Positions 1-8,513 of a DNA stretch of 64,000 nt are shown here, in pieces. The stretch comes from Haloprofundus marisrubri (GTDB lineage Archaea > Halobacteriota > Halobacteria > Halobacteriales > Haloferacaceae). The translations under genes and the position numbers were made by a program. The notes beneath the pieces were generated by a model. It was not told where the DNA came from. It made no database searches and worked only from the letters and a program-made list of their open reading frames with translations. Position 1 is the first letter of the stretch, and each line of letters starts with the position of its first letter. The stretch lies in contig NZ_LOPU01000016.1 in assembly GCF_001469955.1 (NCBI RefSeq), forward strand, positions 351,685-415,684, in the 5' to 3' direction.

Positions 1-146
1 CGGTCAGTGTGAGCGCCGATGCGCTAGGCGTCGTTTCCTCGTCTCGTTCCTCAGTCGCCGACGAACCGTCTGTTTTCGAGGTCACAACTGGAGAGTACGG
101 CCGCCCGAACGATATCGGTTCGGTCGGCCGGGGTTCACACCGAAGT

Positions 147-296
147 TCAGTTCGACTCGTCGCTCTGGACGTGACGCCACAGCGGCGCGTGTTCGCGCCA
201 CAACCAGAACAGGGTCAGACCGACCAGTGTCACTGTCGTTCCTGCGGCCGCGACGCCGATACGTCGACCCCGGTCGGATTCGCTCTCGGTGGGCAT
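147..296 (-). CDS. small single-span membrane protein
   Basis: A 49-residue protein with a polar N-terminus (MPTESESDRGRR), one hydrophobic segment at about residues 13-32 and a short charged tail. A longer reading exists upstream, but the internal ATG at 294-296 is preferred because the extra residues are Pro/Arg-rich and look untranslated. It is divergent from the ParA-like gene to its right. Family and function are not recognised. The first 146 bases of the window show no supportable gene. Confidence 0.5.
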   Translation of the reverse strand: MPTESESDRGRRIGVAAAGTTVTLVGLTLFWLWREHAPLWRHVQSDESN

Positions 297-440
297 GGGA
301 GTGTGTTCGGGCGACTGTGAAAAAGACGTTCGGGCGAGATGTGGGAGAGGTGATTCGGGAGGCGAATGCCGAAAGACGAAGACGGACGGTCTTCTCTCAG
401 GCGGTTTCGGCCGCATTTTCGCCCGTCGGAAGGCGGAGAG

Positions 441-446
441 TTTAAA
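441..446 (+). promoter_or_regulatory. TATA-like box for the ParA/MinD gene
   Basis: TTTAAA lies 26-31 nt before the ATG at 472. This is the spacing expected for a leaderless haloarchaeal transcript and favours that ATG over the in-frame ATG at 454. Confidence 0.5.
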
Positions 447-471
447 TCACGGAATGGGAGTAACGAAAGCC

Positions 472-1245
472 ATGGTCGAAGCGTTCGCCGTCGCAAGCGG
501 GAAAGGCGGCACGGGGAAGACGACGAGTACGCTCGCACTCGGTATGGCGCTGGCCGCCGACCACGACGTCACCGTCGTCGACGCCGACACCGGGATGGCG
601 AACCTACTGTTTCACGCGGGTCTCGACGACGTGGAGGTGACGCTACACGACCTCCTCGTCGAGGAGACCGGTACGCACGTCTCCGAGGCGACGTACGACC
701 GCTTCGGGATGTCCGTCGTCCCGTGCGGAACGAGTCTCGCGGCGTTCGAGGCGGCCGACCCTGCCCGTCTCCGAGATGTCGTCGCCGACCTCGCGGGCGA
801 CACCGACGTGCTACTCCTCGACTCGCCCGCTGCACTCGGGTCGAAAAGTGCCGTGCTTCCGGTCGTCCTCGCCGACCGGGTCGTCGTCGTCCTCCAACCG
901 ACGGTGCCGGCGCTGTCGGACGGCCTGAAAGTCCAAGAGTACGCGCGGTCGTACGGCACCGAGACGGCGGGCGTGCTGTTCAATCGAGTCCACGACGACG
1001 CCGGTATCGACCGCATCGTCGACCGCGCGAGCGAGTATTTCGGCGGCGAGACGCTCGCAACAGTGCCCGACAGCGATGTCGTGCGCGCGGCCAGACGCGC
1101 CGGCGAACCGCTGTTGGCACACGCACCGGAGTCGGTTCCGGCCGCCGCCTATCGGGAGGCCGCCGCCCGCATCGACGTTCGCGCGGGCGACGAAGGCGAC
1201 GTGGCCGACCGCTTCCGCAGCGCCGTCGTCCCCGACACGCCATGA
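472..1245 (+). CDS. ParA/MinD-family P-loop ATPase
   Basis: A 257-residue protein with a deviant Walker A motif KGGTGKTT at residues 11-18, a following VVDADTGMANL segment and a Walker B-like LLLDSPA. These are hallmarks of the MinD/ParA/SIMIBI class, dimeric ATPases that position proteins, DNA or surface machines. No ParB gene is adjacent. Its stop overlaps the next start (ATGA), so the next protein is the likely partner. Haloarchaea have several orphan MinD paralogues, some linked to polar organisation, so chromosome partitioning is not implied. Family assignment is firm; cargo is unknown. Confidence 0.9.
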   Translation: MVEAFAVASGKGGTGKTTSTLALGMALAADHDVTVVDADTGMANLLFHAGLDDVEVTLHDLLVEETGTHVSEATYDRFGMSVVPCGTSLAAFEAADPARLRDVVADLAGDTDVLLLDSPAALGSKSAVLPVVLADRVVVVLQPTVPALSDGLKVQEYARSYGTETAGVLFNRVHDDAGIDRIVDRASEYFGGETLATVPDSDVVRAARRAGEPLLAHAPESVPAAAYREAAARIDVRAGDEGDVADRFRSAVVPDTP

Positions 1246-1823
1246 ACACGCCGGAGGACTACTCGGACGACCGATTCTCCATCCCGCGCGGCGACCTCGT
1301 TCGCTCGCGCGTCGTCACCGACGTCGGCGAAGCGCTCGCGGCGGCGCTGGCGCGCGAACTCACGGGCTATCTGGTTCTCGAACCGCAGGACGCGCTTCTC
1401 CTCGGCGGCGAGACTCGCGGCGTACTCACCTTCGAGGCCGGCGTTCCCGTCGTCGCCTACAGCGTCGAAACCGACAGCGGCGGCACCGACGCGCTCGCGG
1501 ACCTCGCGGTTCCCGGCCCGTTCCGCGTCGACGTGTTCGAGTCGCCGTCGACGGCGCTCTCGGAAGCCCACGACACCGACGAACTGTGGGTGCCGCCGGG
1601 GTCGCCCGCCGAGACGCTGGCTGACGCGCCGGACCTCGCGGCGCGAACGCGCGACGCCGCCCCCGACGAGTGGCTCCAGCGAGGCGACGACGACACCGAC
1701 GCGGTGGCGGCGTTTCTCGAAGACGACGCGAAACTCGACGCGATACGCCAGCAAGCGCGCGCCGAGGCCGAAGCGCGCGCCGAGCAGTGGGGGCTGACCG
1801 GGCAGTTGGCCGACGACACATAG
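1242..1823 (+). CDS. conserved haloarchaeal protein coupled to the ParA-like ATPase
   Basis: A 193-residue acidic soluble protein. The ATG overlaps the TGA of the ATPase gene by four bases, showing translational coupling. It has a compact N-terminal part (residues 1-110; LTGYLVLEPQDALLLGG and VLTFEAGVPVVAYSV suggest beta strands) and an Ala/Glu-rich C-terminal helix (AIRQQARAEAEARAEQW). No enzymatic motif is visible. By position it could be an adaptor or regulator of the ATPase; that is inference only. Confidence 0.75.
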   Translation: MNTPEDYSDDRFSIPRGDLVRSRVVTDVGEALAAALARELTGYLVLEPQDALLLGGETRGVLTFEAGVPVVAYSVETDSGGTDALADLAVPGPFRVDVFESPSTALSEAHDTDELWVPPGSPAETLADAPDLAARTRDAAPDEWLQRGDDDTDAVAAFLEDDAKLDAIRQQARAEAEARAEQWGLTGQLADDT

Positions 1824-1854
1824 CTACTTGTTGGCACGCTGAGAACTGCGCGGC

Positions 1855-2187
1855 ATGAACTGGTCCCTCCTCCTCGGCGGAACGGTTCGGTACACCCTCC
1901 TCTACGGCGGTTCGAGCGTCGCCGTCGTCGCACTCGTGACGCGGAGTCAGATTGCGGCGCTTCTTCTCGCCGCCACCGGCGGTGCGCTCGTGCTTTTCGC
2001 ACTCGGCCGCAACTCGGGGACGAACTACGCCGTCGTCGCGTCGAACGCCGACTCGGCCGGCTTTGCGGGCACGGTGATGGACCCCGGAAAAGCGGGTTTC
2101 GGTGGGTCGATGCGACTGTTCTTCTACGGTCTCGGCCTCCTCGTCTTCGGAGCCGTCGCACTGGTCGCACTCGCCGTCTTTTTGTAA
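1855..2187 (+). CDS. small polytopic membrane protein
   Basis: A 110-residue protein with three or four hydrophobic segments (about residues 5-27, 30-50, 85-110) and a short polar loop in the middle. It begins 31 bp after the preceding stop and probably shares its transcript. It has the look of a conserved haloarchaeal membrane protein of unknown function. No catalytic residues are apparent. Confidence 0.7.
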   Translation: MNWSLLLGGTVRYTLLYGGSSVAVVALVTRSQIAALLLAATGGALVLFALGRNSGTNYAVVASNADSAGFAGTVMDPGKAGFGGSMRLFFYGLGLLVFGAVALVALAVFL

Positions 2188-2202
2188 CGGTGTGAGCCGG
2201 TG

Positions 2203-2282
2203 CGACGGCGTGACGGCGTGACGGCGTGACGGCGTGACGGCGTGACGGCGTGACGGCGTGACGGCGTGACGACGTGACGGCG
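2203..2282. repeat. 8-bp tandem repeat (TGACGGCG), ten units
   Basis: Ten consecutive 8-bp units between two convergent genes. The first unit differs by one base (CGACGGCG), units 2-8 are perfect TGACGGCG, unit 9 is TGACGACG and unit 10 is perfect. It ends 6 bp before the stop codon of the aldolase gene. Near-identity of the units suggests recent slippage expansion. Confidence 0.95.
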
Positions 2283-2288
2283 TGGCTG

Positions 2289-3077
2289 CTATCGCTCGCC
2301 CTCGAAGGCGTCGAGTCGTGACGACACCATCTCGGCGACGCCCGCCATCGTGCTGCCGACGTTGAGAATCTGGTACCCTTGGTCGACTTTCTCGTTCACG
2401 TCGTCCATCCCGAAGCCGAGTCCGCCGAGTGCCACGTCGCTGTCGAGCGTCGCATCCCGAATCGTCTCCACCCGCGACTGTACTTCCTCGTGGTCGACCT
2501 CGCCCGGATGTCCAGTATCCACCGAGAGGTCGTACGGGCCGACGAAGACGAACCCCAGTTCGGGCACCGAGAGGATGTCGTCTATCTCGTCGACCGCTCG
2601 CTGGTTCTCGACGGTGACGCCGACGAAAATCTCCTCGTCTTCTGTCGCCGGGTAGTCGTCGGCGAGGCCCCAGCGACTCGCCCGCGGCGCGGCCAGACCG
2701 CGCTGGCCGGGTTCGTCCTCGTACTCGAAGCGGGCCGCACGAACCGCTTCGCGGAGTTCGGCCGCCGAGCGGACCCGCGAGAGGAAGACGTTTCGGACGC
2801 CCGCGTCCAACACCTTCCGCATCAACGCCGGTTCCGAGACGGGGATTCGGACGAGGAGTTCGGTACCCGTCGCGTCCGCGGCGCGAAGCAGGTTCGACAG
2901 CGTCGCCGCGTCCCACGGACTCGGGCCGGCGTGTTCGAGGTCGTGCCAGACGAAGTCGACACCGAGGTCACCGCAGAGTTCGACTACGTCGGGGCTGTAC
3001 AAGCCGTCGAGCACGCCGAGGGCGACGCCGCCGTCGTCGACGGTTTCTCGGAGCGCGTTCGTTCGTGCATCCGTCAT
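2289..3077 (-). CDS. HpcH/HpaI-family aldolase
   Basis: A 262-residue TIM-barrel protein of the class II, metal-dependent HpcH/HpaI aldolase/citrate-lyase-like family, which cleaves or forms 2-keto acids from pyruvate and an aldehyde. Visible motifs are FVWHDLEHA near the N-terminus, the VFVGPYDLS motif before the last third, and a C-terminal GYQILNVGS segment. Length is normal for the family. It stands alone and convergent to the preceding membrane-protein gene, so the physiological substrate is open. Assignment to the family is strong; the specific reaction is not. Confidence 0.9.
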   Translation of the reverse strand: MTDARTNALRETVDDGGVALGVLDGLYSPDVVELCGDLGVDFVWHDLEHAGPSPWDAATLSNLLRAADATGTELLVRIPVSEPALMRKVLDAGVRNVFLSRVRSAAELREAVRAARFEYEDEPGQRGLAAPRASRWGLADDYPATEDEEIFVGVTVENQRAVDEIDDILSVPELGFVFVGPYDLSVDTGHPGEVDHEEVQSRVETIRDATLDSDVALGGLGFGMDDVNEKVDQGYQILNVGSTMAGVAEMVSSRLDAFEGER

Positions 3078-3197
3078 CGGGGTTCGTGCGACGGCGTCGG
3101 CTATAGCTTCGCGCAGCGCCCAGTGAGGCGGACTGTCACCGCGTCAGGATTCTCGCCGAGTGTATCCGTTCATGTGCGGTCGGCCCCTACGTCAGGT

Positions 3198-3941
3198 GTG
3201 ACCGTCTTTCGCCTCGCGGCGCTGCGAACTGCCGAAGACTTCGCCGACTGGTACCGAATCGGGGCCGACTACGTCGCCCACATCGCCGACGGCATGGAGT
3301 TCGACTGTGGCCCGTTCCGAGAGGACGCCGTCGCAGGCGTCGAGGCCATGCGCGCGGGACACACCGACGTCGAACCGAGAGTCGCTCGGTCTATCGCGGC
3401 GACGCTTCTGGCCGACGCGGCGTTCTGTGAGCCGTTCTGTGAGTGGCTGCCGTTGTGGTACGAACTCGCGTTGGCGGGGCCGAACGCGCTGGCGGAGTAC
3501 CGACTGACTCGCGTCGCGCGGATGTACGCGAGTGACCTTCCGCACGTCTCCGTCCCGCAGTACAGCACGCCGAAGGAAGTGTTGGTCGAAGGCCGACCCG
3601 CGCTCTCGCACGTCTCGGGGTTCTCCGACCGGTTCGTGCTCACGGACGCGATTCTCCATTTGGAGTGGTTCGTCCACGTCGCCCGCGAGTCGGGTGTCGA
3701 CCTGCCGCCGGAGTTGCTCGCGCGGACGCGCGAGGAGACTGTCGCCTACTACACCGGTCGGCGCGAGTCGCTCTCGCCGGACGTTCATCGGTTCCAGTCG
3801 CTCCTGTTCGCGGACGACGAGTGGGTCAGAAAAATTAATCGTACATACGGACTCGACAGCACGCTGTTCGGTGTCTGGGAGGGAATACTGCGGCGTGCCC
3901 GGACGGACCTGGAAACGGCTGCGAGCGGTTCGGCCGACTAA
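3198..3941 (+). CDS. hypothetical soluble helical protein
   Basis: A 247-residue protein starting at GTG 3198; no in-frame ATG precedes the conserved-looking TVFRLAALRTAEDFADWY. It is rich in Trp, Tyr and charged residues, apparently all-alpha, with no signal peptide or membrane segment. The stop overlaps the 3' end of the convergent exported-protein gene by four bases. I do not recognise the family. Confidence 0.7.
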   Translation: MTVFRLAALRTAEDFADWYRIGADYVAHIADGMEFDCGPFREDAVAGVEAMRAGHTDVEPRVARSIAATLLADAAFCEPFCEWLPLWYELALAGPNALAEYRLTRVARMYASDLPHVSVPQYSTPKEVLVEGRPALSHVSGFSDRFVLTDAILHLEWFVHVARESGVDLPPELLARTREETVAYYTGRRESLSPDVHRFQSLLFADDEWVRKINRTYGLDSTLFGVWEGILRRARTDLETAASGSAD

Positions 3942-4969
3942 CAGTTCTCGAACTGCGATTCCATCTCGGCGCGGCAGGCGTCGGCGTCGGAGTTCGACAC
4001 CGACATCGAACTCGCGCCTTCGGCCGTGGCGGATTCGACGACTTGGTACGTCCCGAAGTAGCCGCTGGGGAGACTGATGGTCGTCGTTCCCTCGATGATT
4101 TCGTCGGCGTTCAGCCCGAAGACGTACTCCTGTTCGGAGAAGCGCGGACCCGGTCCGCAGTCGCCGTCGGAGGCGAGTACCGACAGCGACACTTGGTCGA
4201 AACTGCCCGTCACTTCGACCGTCGTGCAGTCGAGGAACTCCATGCCCGGTTCCGACCCGTTGCCCGTCTGTCCGCGGCCGTCGTCGCCGTCGTCGCTGCC
4301 GTTACCGTCGCCGCTCGACCCGGGCCCGGTGTACTCCTGACCGTTGAGATACGCCGTCCCGCCCGAGAGGTCGAACTCCGTGACGTCGCCGGCGATACGG
4401 AAGGCGTCGGCACCGCCGAACACCGTGCCGCTGACCGACCCGGCGTCGACGCTGTCTGCGGTCTGCTGGGAGGCGAACGCGCTCGGTGCGCCGCCGGTCA
4501 TCTTCGTTTTGGCGACGTCGCCGTCGACCTCGAAACTGTAGTCGGTTTTCGACCCGTCGCCGACGACGGCGAGGTAATCGTACGAACTGCCGACGCTGTC
4601 GGGGTCTATCTGCGTGCCGTCGACGTACACCGTCGCATCGCCGTCCACGGACAGCAGCGTCAGGTCGCCTCTGAACCGGTACGCGTCGACACCGCCGACG
4701 ACGACGCCGTCGGCGAAACTTCCGTCGAGCACGTCGTTGGCGTTTATCGAGGCTCCGGAGACGGGTGCACCGCCCGTCTCGGCCGTCTTTTCGAGCGTGT
4801 CGGTCGCCTCCAGTTCGTAGCGAACCGGCCCGGTGCCCGGCGTCCCGGAGACGACGACGTAGCTCCACTCAGACTGCTGTGCTTGAACGGTCATCGTTGC
4901 CGTGGTTGCGCCGAGGGCTGTGAGACTGCCAGCGAGGAACGTACGGCGGCTTGTATGTGTTTCCTTCAT
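3938..4969 (-). CDS. Tat-exported repeat protein A
   Basis: A 343-residue protein with a Tat signal (SRRTFLAG, hydrophobic stretch, cut near VQA-QQ). Two copies of a roughly 90-residue beta-rich domain follow (about 34-125 and 130-215), each with a GGxDAYRF/GGADAFRI segment and a YVDG or YLNG near the end. A Ser/Gly/Asp linker holds DGRGQTG at 230-236. The C-terminal domain (about 243-343) starts FLDCTTVEVTGSF and ends in Cys-bearing DADACRAEMESQFENC. The next gene is a longer paralogue with the same architecture. The protein is probably extracellular and structural or glycan-binding; no catalytic motif is seen. Confidence 0.85.
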   Translation of the reverse strand: MKETHTSRRTFLAGSLTALGATTATMTVQAQQSEWSYVVVSGTPGTGPVRYELEATDTLEKTAETGGAPVSGASINANDVLDGSFADGVVVGGVDAYRFRGDLTLLSVDGDATVYVDGTQIDPDSVGSSYDYLAVVGDGSKTDYSFEVDGDVAKTKMTGGAPSAFASQQTADSVDAGSVSGTVFGGADAFRIAGDVTEFDLSGGTAYLNGQEYTGPGSSGDGNGSDDGDDGRGQTGNGSEPGMEFLDCTTVEVTGSFDQVSLSVLASDGDCGPGPRFSEQEYVFGLNADEIIEGTTTISLPSGYFGTYQVVESATAEGASSMSVSNSDADACRAEMESQFENC

Positions 4970-5235
4970 TGATTTCTCCGCTTCCGGCTAAGGCCACATT
5001 GAGTTGCATCTTAAGCTTTTTTCACGCGTGTGTACTTGTGTATTTATCTGACTATCAGGAGATAGTGAACGTTACCTCGCGCGTTCGATTGTCAATTCGA
5101 TATTACGTAGTCGGAATCGCAGGTAAGAGCGACGTTGACGCCGAAATTCGACCTGCCGACGTCGCCGAGAGATGGTAGCAATCCACACCTTCTGGCGGGC
5201 AATCGGCGGTTACGCCTCCAGCCCGAAGATTTTCA

Positions 5236-6831
5236 CTAGTTCGGGAACGTCTCGCTTCGACAACTGTCCGCATTCGTGTTCGTTACGTCGAGTTGCTCGC
5301 CGTCGGGGTAGACCACTGTCGCTCGCTCGGCGACCTGATAGGGACCGAACTCGTCGGCCGGAACGGTGACCGTCGTCTCCTCGGAACCGTCGCCCGCGAC
5401 GGTGTACACCTCTTCCATCGGCGTCGTCGGCGGCACGTCGTCTTGGACGAGCACCTCGACGACGACTTCCTCGAACGCGCCCGTGACCTGCACGGTCGTA
5501 CAGTCGACGAACTCCACGTTCCGAAGGGCCGGGAACGTCTCCTCGCGGCAGGCGTCGGCGTCCGGGTTGACGGCGTCGAGCGTCTCTCCGTCGCCGTACG
5601 TGAGAGAGACGGCTTCGACGACCTGGTAGGGACCGAACTCGCCGTCTGGGACCGAGATGGTCGTCTCCGCGGACCCGCCGCTTTCGACGGTGTACACCTG
5701 TTCCATCGGCGTCGTCTCGGGGCTGTCGTCCTCGACGAGCACGTCCATCGACGCGGACTCGAACGCACCGGAGACGTCCACGGTCGTACAGTCGACGAAC
5801 TCCACGGTCGGTGCCGGCGACGGGAACGTCTCGTCGCGGCACGCACCCGCGTCGGGGTTCGTCGCGCGGGTCGTCTGGCCGTCGCCGTAGGTGACCGACG
5901 CCGCCTCGACGACTTGGTACGGTCCGAACTCGCCGTCCGGGACCGAGATGGTGGCCGTCGTCGCGCCGTCGGCGTTGTCGTACTCGTACACCTGCTCCAT
6001 CGGCGTCGTCGCCGGGTCGTCGTCCTCGACGAGCAGTTCCAACGACGCCGACTCGAACGCGCCCGTAATCTGCACGCTCGTACAGTCGGGGAACGCGAGT
6101 TCGGGTGCTTCCTGCGTGTCGTCACTTTCGCCGGAGTCACTGTCGCCCCCGTTGTCCTCGTCGGTTCCGCCGGTGTCACCGCGCCCGTCCGAAGGGCCCG
6201 CGTACGCGCTCCCATCGAGGTAGCCGGTCAGACCGCTTCCGAGGTCGAACTCGGTGACTGCCCCGTCTACGACGTAGGCGTCGGTGCCACCGAACACCGA
6301 CCCGCTGACCGACCCGCCGTCGACGCTGTCGGCGGCGTTGAGCGAGGCGGGCGGGACGTCCGCGCCACCGGTGAGCGTCGTCTTCTCGACGGTGCCGTCG
6401 ACGGCGAACGTGTACTCGCCGTTGCCGGTAATCGTGAGCACGCCCGATGTGGGGTAGTCGCTGGGGTCCACTTCGTCGCCGTCGACGTAGACGGCAGCAC
6501 CGCCTTCGACGACGAGGTTCGTCACCGACCCGGTGAACTGGTACGCGTCCGCGCCACCGTAGACGCGTCCCTCCGCGGTTGCTCCATCAACCGTGTCGTC
6601 GCCGTTGAGCGAGGCGAACGCTCTCGGTGCGCCGCCGGAATCGGTCGTCTTCTCTACGTCGCCGTCGACGCTGAACCGGTACTTCGCCGGACCGTCACCG
6701 GTCGCGTTGACGACGGCGAAAGTCTGCGTCGACGCCTGCGCGCTCGCACCGCCGGCCAGTAGTGACAGCGAACTGAGTGTCGCCGCGCTCCCCGCGAGAA
6801 ACCGTCTTCGTGTCTGATTTTCTCGTGTCAT
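5236..6831 (-). CDS. Tat-exported repeat protein B (paralogue of A)
   Basis: A 531-residue protein with a Tat signal (TRRRFLAG, cleavage near ASA-QA). Residues 36-125 and 130-212 repeat the same beta-rich domain as protein A. The linker carries DGRGDTGG at 215-222. Three tandem copies of the C-terminal domain follow (about 245-335, 340-430, 435-531), each running from DCTxVxVTGAFE through TTPMEQVY and GEFGPYQV to a CRxETFP ending. The paired Cys per copy suggest one disulfide each. It sits 266 bp upstream of protein A on the same strand, an apparent tandem duplication followed by domain gain or loss. Function is unknown; surface localisation is likely. Confidence 0.85.
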   Translation of the reverse strand: MTRENQTRRRFLAGSAATLSSLSLLAGGASAQASTQTFAVVNATGDGPAKYRFSVDGDVEKTTDSGGAPRAFASLNGDDTVDGATAEGRVYGGADAYQFTGSVTNLVVEGGAAVYVDGDEVDPSDYPTSGVLTITGNGEYTFAVDGTVEKTTLTGGADVPPASLNAADSVDGGSVSGSVFGGTDAYVVDGAVTEFDLGSGLTGYLDGSAYAGPSDGRGDTGGTDEDNGGDSDSGESDDTQEAPELAFPDCTSVQITGAFESASLELLVEDDDPATTPMEQVYEYDNADGATTATISVPDGEFGPYQVVEAASVTYGDGQTTRATNPDAGACRDETFPSPAPTVEFVDCTTVDVSGAFESASMDVLVEDDSPETTPMEQVYTVESGGSAETTISVPDGEFGPYQVVEAVSLTYGDGETLDAVNPDADACREETFPALRNVEFVDCTTVQVTGAFEEVVVEVLVQDDVPPTTPMEEVYTVAGDGSEETTVTVPADEFGPYQVAERATVVYPDGEQLDVTNTNADSCRSETFPN

Positions 6832-7440
6832 GCACTTTCGTACCGGCAGGACACACGGAACTATCCGGGTTTAGTATATTCCGGCTATCCGAGAGTAGGT
6901 GTCGCTCTCTCAATGTCTTTCGATTTCGCCGAATCGTCTGACACAGAAAACGTGGATATCGACGTAGCGACGTTCTACGAGACTGACGATTCGTCTGAGA
7001 GATGAGGAAATATCATCGTTCGTTCGACTAGGTCCTGTGACACGAACACTAGCCGGGTGCTACCGGACTGTTTCGAAGTCGAGGCAACCTCCAGTTCGGC
7101 GCCGTTACCGACCGTTATCGGTGCCTACTGTCAGTAGATGGGCACTACGTTCTTCCGCGCTGGAGAGTTATCTCAAGTTGAATTTACTGCTCGAGGTACT
7201 GAGTGGGCCGAGATTCGGTGCTATTTCTGATATGTCCTTCGCCACACACACTGTTTCGTCGAGAACTACCAGATTTTGTATCATACTGCCGCCGATGGAA
7301 AAGCGGCTACAGATGGCGTTTTAGCGGCCATTACCGCGTTTCGATAGTTCTGAGACTAGCGTAAGTCCACTCACACTTAATTAATTAGAAAGTTATATAA
7401 CCGGTCCTCTGACTGTACTACTAAACAGAGGGAAAGCAAA
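6832..7440. other. intergenic region between divergent exported-protein genes
   Basis: About 600 bp of lower GC between two divergent Tat-protein genes. A minus-strand TATA-like AATATACTAAA lies at 6868-6878, and a plus-strand one at 7393-7400. A 95-codon reading at 7037-7324 has no haloarchaeal protein character and I do not call it. No RNA gene is evident. Confidence 0.6.
7393..7400 (+). promoter_or_regulatory. TATA box of the triple-repeat Tat protein gene
   Basis: TTATATAA, 41-48 nt before the ATG at 7441, giving a short predicted leader of roughly 15 nt that includes a GAGGGAAAG purine stretch. Confidence 0.6.
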
Positions 7441-8403
7441 ATGCGAAAGTCCAGCACCTCAACCGAAGCCGCCCAGTCAGAGTCCCGCTACACCCGCCGT
7501 GGTGTCCTCAAAGCATCGCTCGTCCTCGGCGTCGCCGGCACCGGCGCCGCCGCCCAGCGTGGCAGCGCCGCCTCCACCTCCGACGTCGAAGCCCACCGTC
7601 TCGCGGCGACCCAACACTGGAGAACGCAGGCGTTCGACTCCTCGTACACCAACCCCGTCGTCGTCGCCCTCCCGGTCTCCACCAGCGGCTACCAGCCGGC
7701 GACTTCACGCGTTCAGGAAGTCGATGGCCGGTCGTTCGAGTACCGCGTACAGGAGTGGAACTACCTCGACGGCCCGCACGTCGAAGAGGTCGTCGGCAGC
7801 CTCGTCGTCGAAGCCGGTACGTCCGCCGTCGAAGGTCTCCAACTGGAGTCGGGGACCGTGAAGGCGACGACGGGATGGACCGGCGTCTCCTTCGACGAGG
7901 CGTTCGACAAACAGCCGGTCGTGCTCACCCAACCGCAGTCGACCGACGGCTGGCAGGCGGTCGTTTCGCGGAACCGCAGCATCTCGAAGCGCCGGTTTGC
8001 AACGCGACTGCAGGAAGAGGAGGCCAACGACAACTGGCACCACGACGAAACCGTCGGCTACGTCGCCGTCGAACCCGGCACGGGGAGCCTCGGTGGCGCG
8101 CCGTTCGAGGCCGGCCGCGAAGCCAGCGTCGGCCACGAGTGGCAGACCCTCGAGTTCGACGAGTCGTACGACAACCCCGTATTCGTCGCCGACGTGGAGA
8201 CGTTCAACGGCAACAACCCGTGCAGTCTTCGCTACCGGAACCTCACGCGCACGAGCGTCGAAGTCCGCGTCGAAGAAGAGCGAAGCGCCGACGACGAACA
8301 GTGGCACAAGCCCGAGACGGTCGGCTACGTCGTCGTCGAAGGTGACGACATCGAGACGTTCTACGGCGAAGGTCGCTACGGCGCGGACGGCTTCGGCGCG
8401 TAA
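7441..8403 (+). CDS. Tat-exported protein with three H-type-lectin-like repeats
   Basis: A 320-residue protein with a Tat signal (TRRGVLKAS, Ala-rich stretch to about residue 45). The rest is three imperfect repeats of about 85 residues (51-135, 136-225, 228-310). Each follows the scheme W-x-T/G-x-x-F-D-x-x-[YF]-x-x-P-V-[VF], then a Gly/Arg strand, an R-[VL]-[QE]-E segment, and H-x-x-E-x-VGY-x-VVE. The scheme resembles small beta-sandwich H-type lectin domains; that is inference from the pattern. It may bind secreted glycan. It is monocistronic. Confidence 0.75.
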   Translation: MRKSSTSTEAAQSESRYTRRGVLKASLVLGVAGTGAAAQRGSAASTSDVEAHRLAATQHWRTQAFDSSYTNPVVVALPVSTSGYQPATSRVQEVDGRSFEYRVQEWNYLDGPHVEEVVGSLVVEAGTSAVEGLQLESGTVKATTGWTGVSFDEAFDKQPVVLTQPQSTDGWQAVVSRNRSISKRRFATRLQEEEANDNWHHDETVGYVAVEPGTGSLGGAPFEAGREASVGHEWQTLEFDESYDNPVFVADVETFNGNNPCSLRYRNLTRTSVEVRVEEERSADDEQWHKPETVGYVVVEGDDIETFYGEGRYGADGFGA

Positions 8404-8466
8404 CGACGCGTCCTACCTTCGGCGCTCTCCGCCGCCCTTCGATTCGCGTGCACCTTCCGGACCCCG

Positions 8467-8471
8467 TTTTT
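8467..8471 (+). terminator. T-tract terminator after the lectin-like gene
   Basis: TTTTT followed within 30 bp by two TTTT runs, starting about 60 bp after the stop. Archaeal intrinsic termination needs mainly a T-run. Confidence 0.35.
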
Positions 8472-8513
8472 CGTAACCCGTTTCGTCGGATTTTCCCCGT
8501 TTTCTGAACTCTC

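Noticed and set aside
2203..2282. Possible CRISPR array
   Set aside because: Units are contiguous 8-mers with no spacers and no cas genes nearby.
7037..7324. 95-codon open frame in the region before the lectin-like gene
   Set aside because: Composition is unlike halophilic proteins and no promoter or conserved motif supports it.
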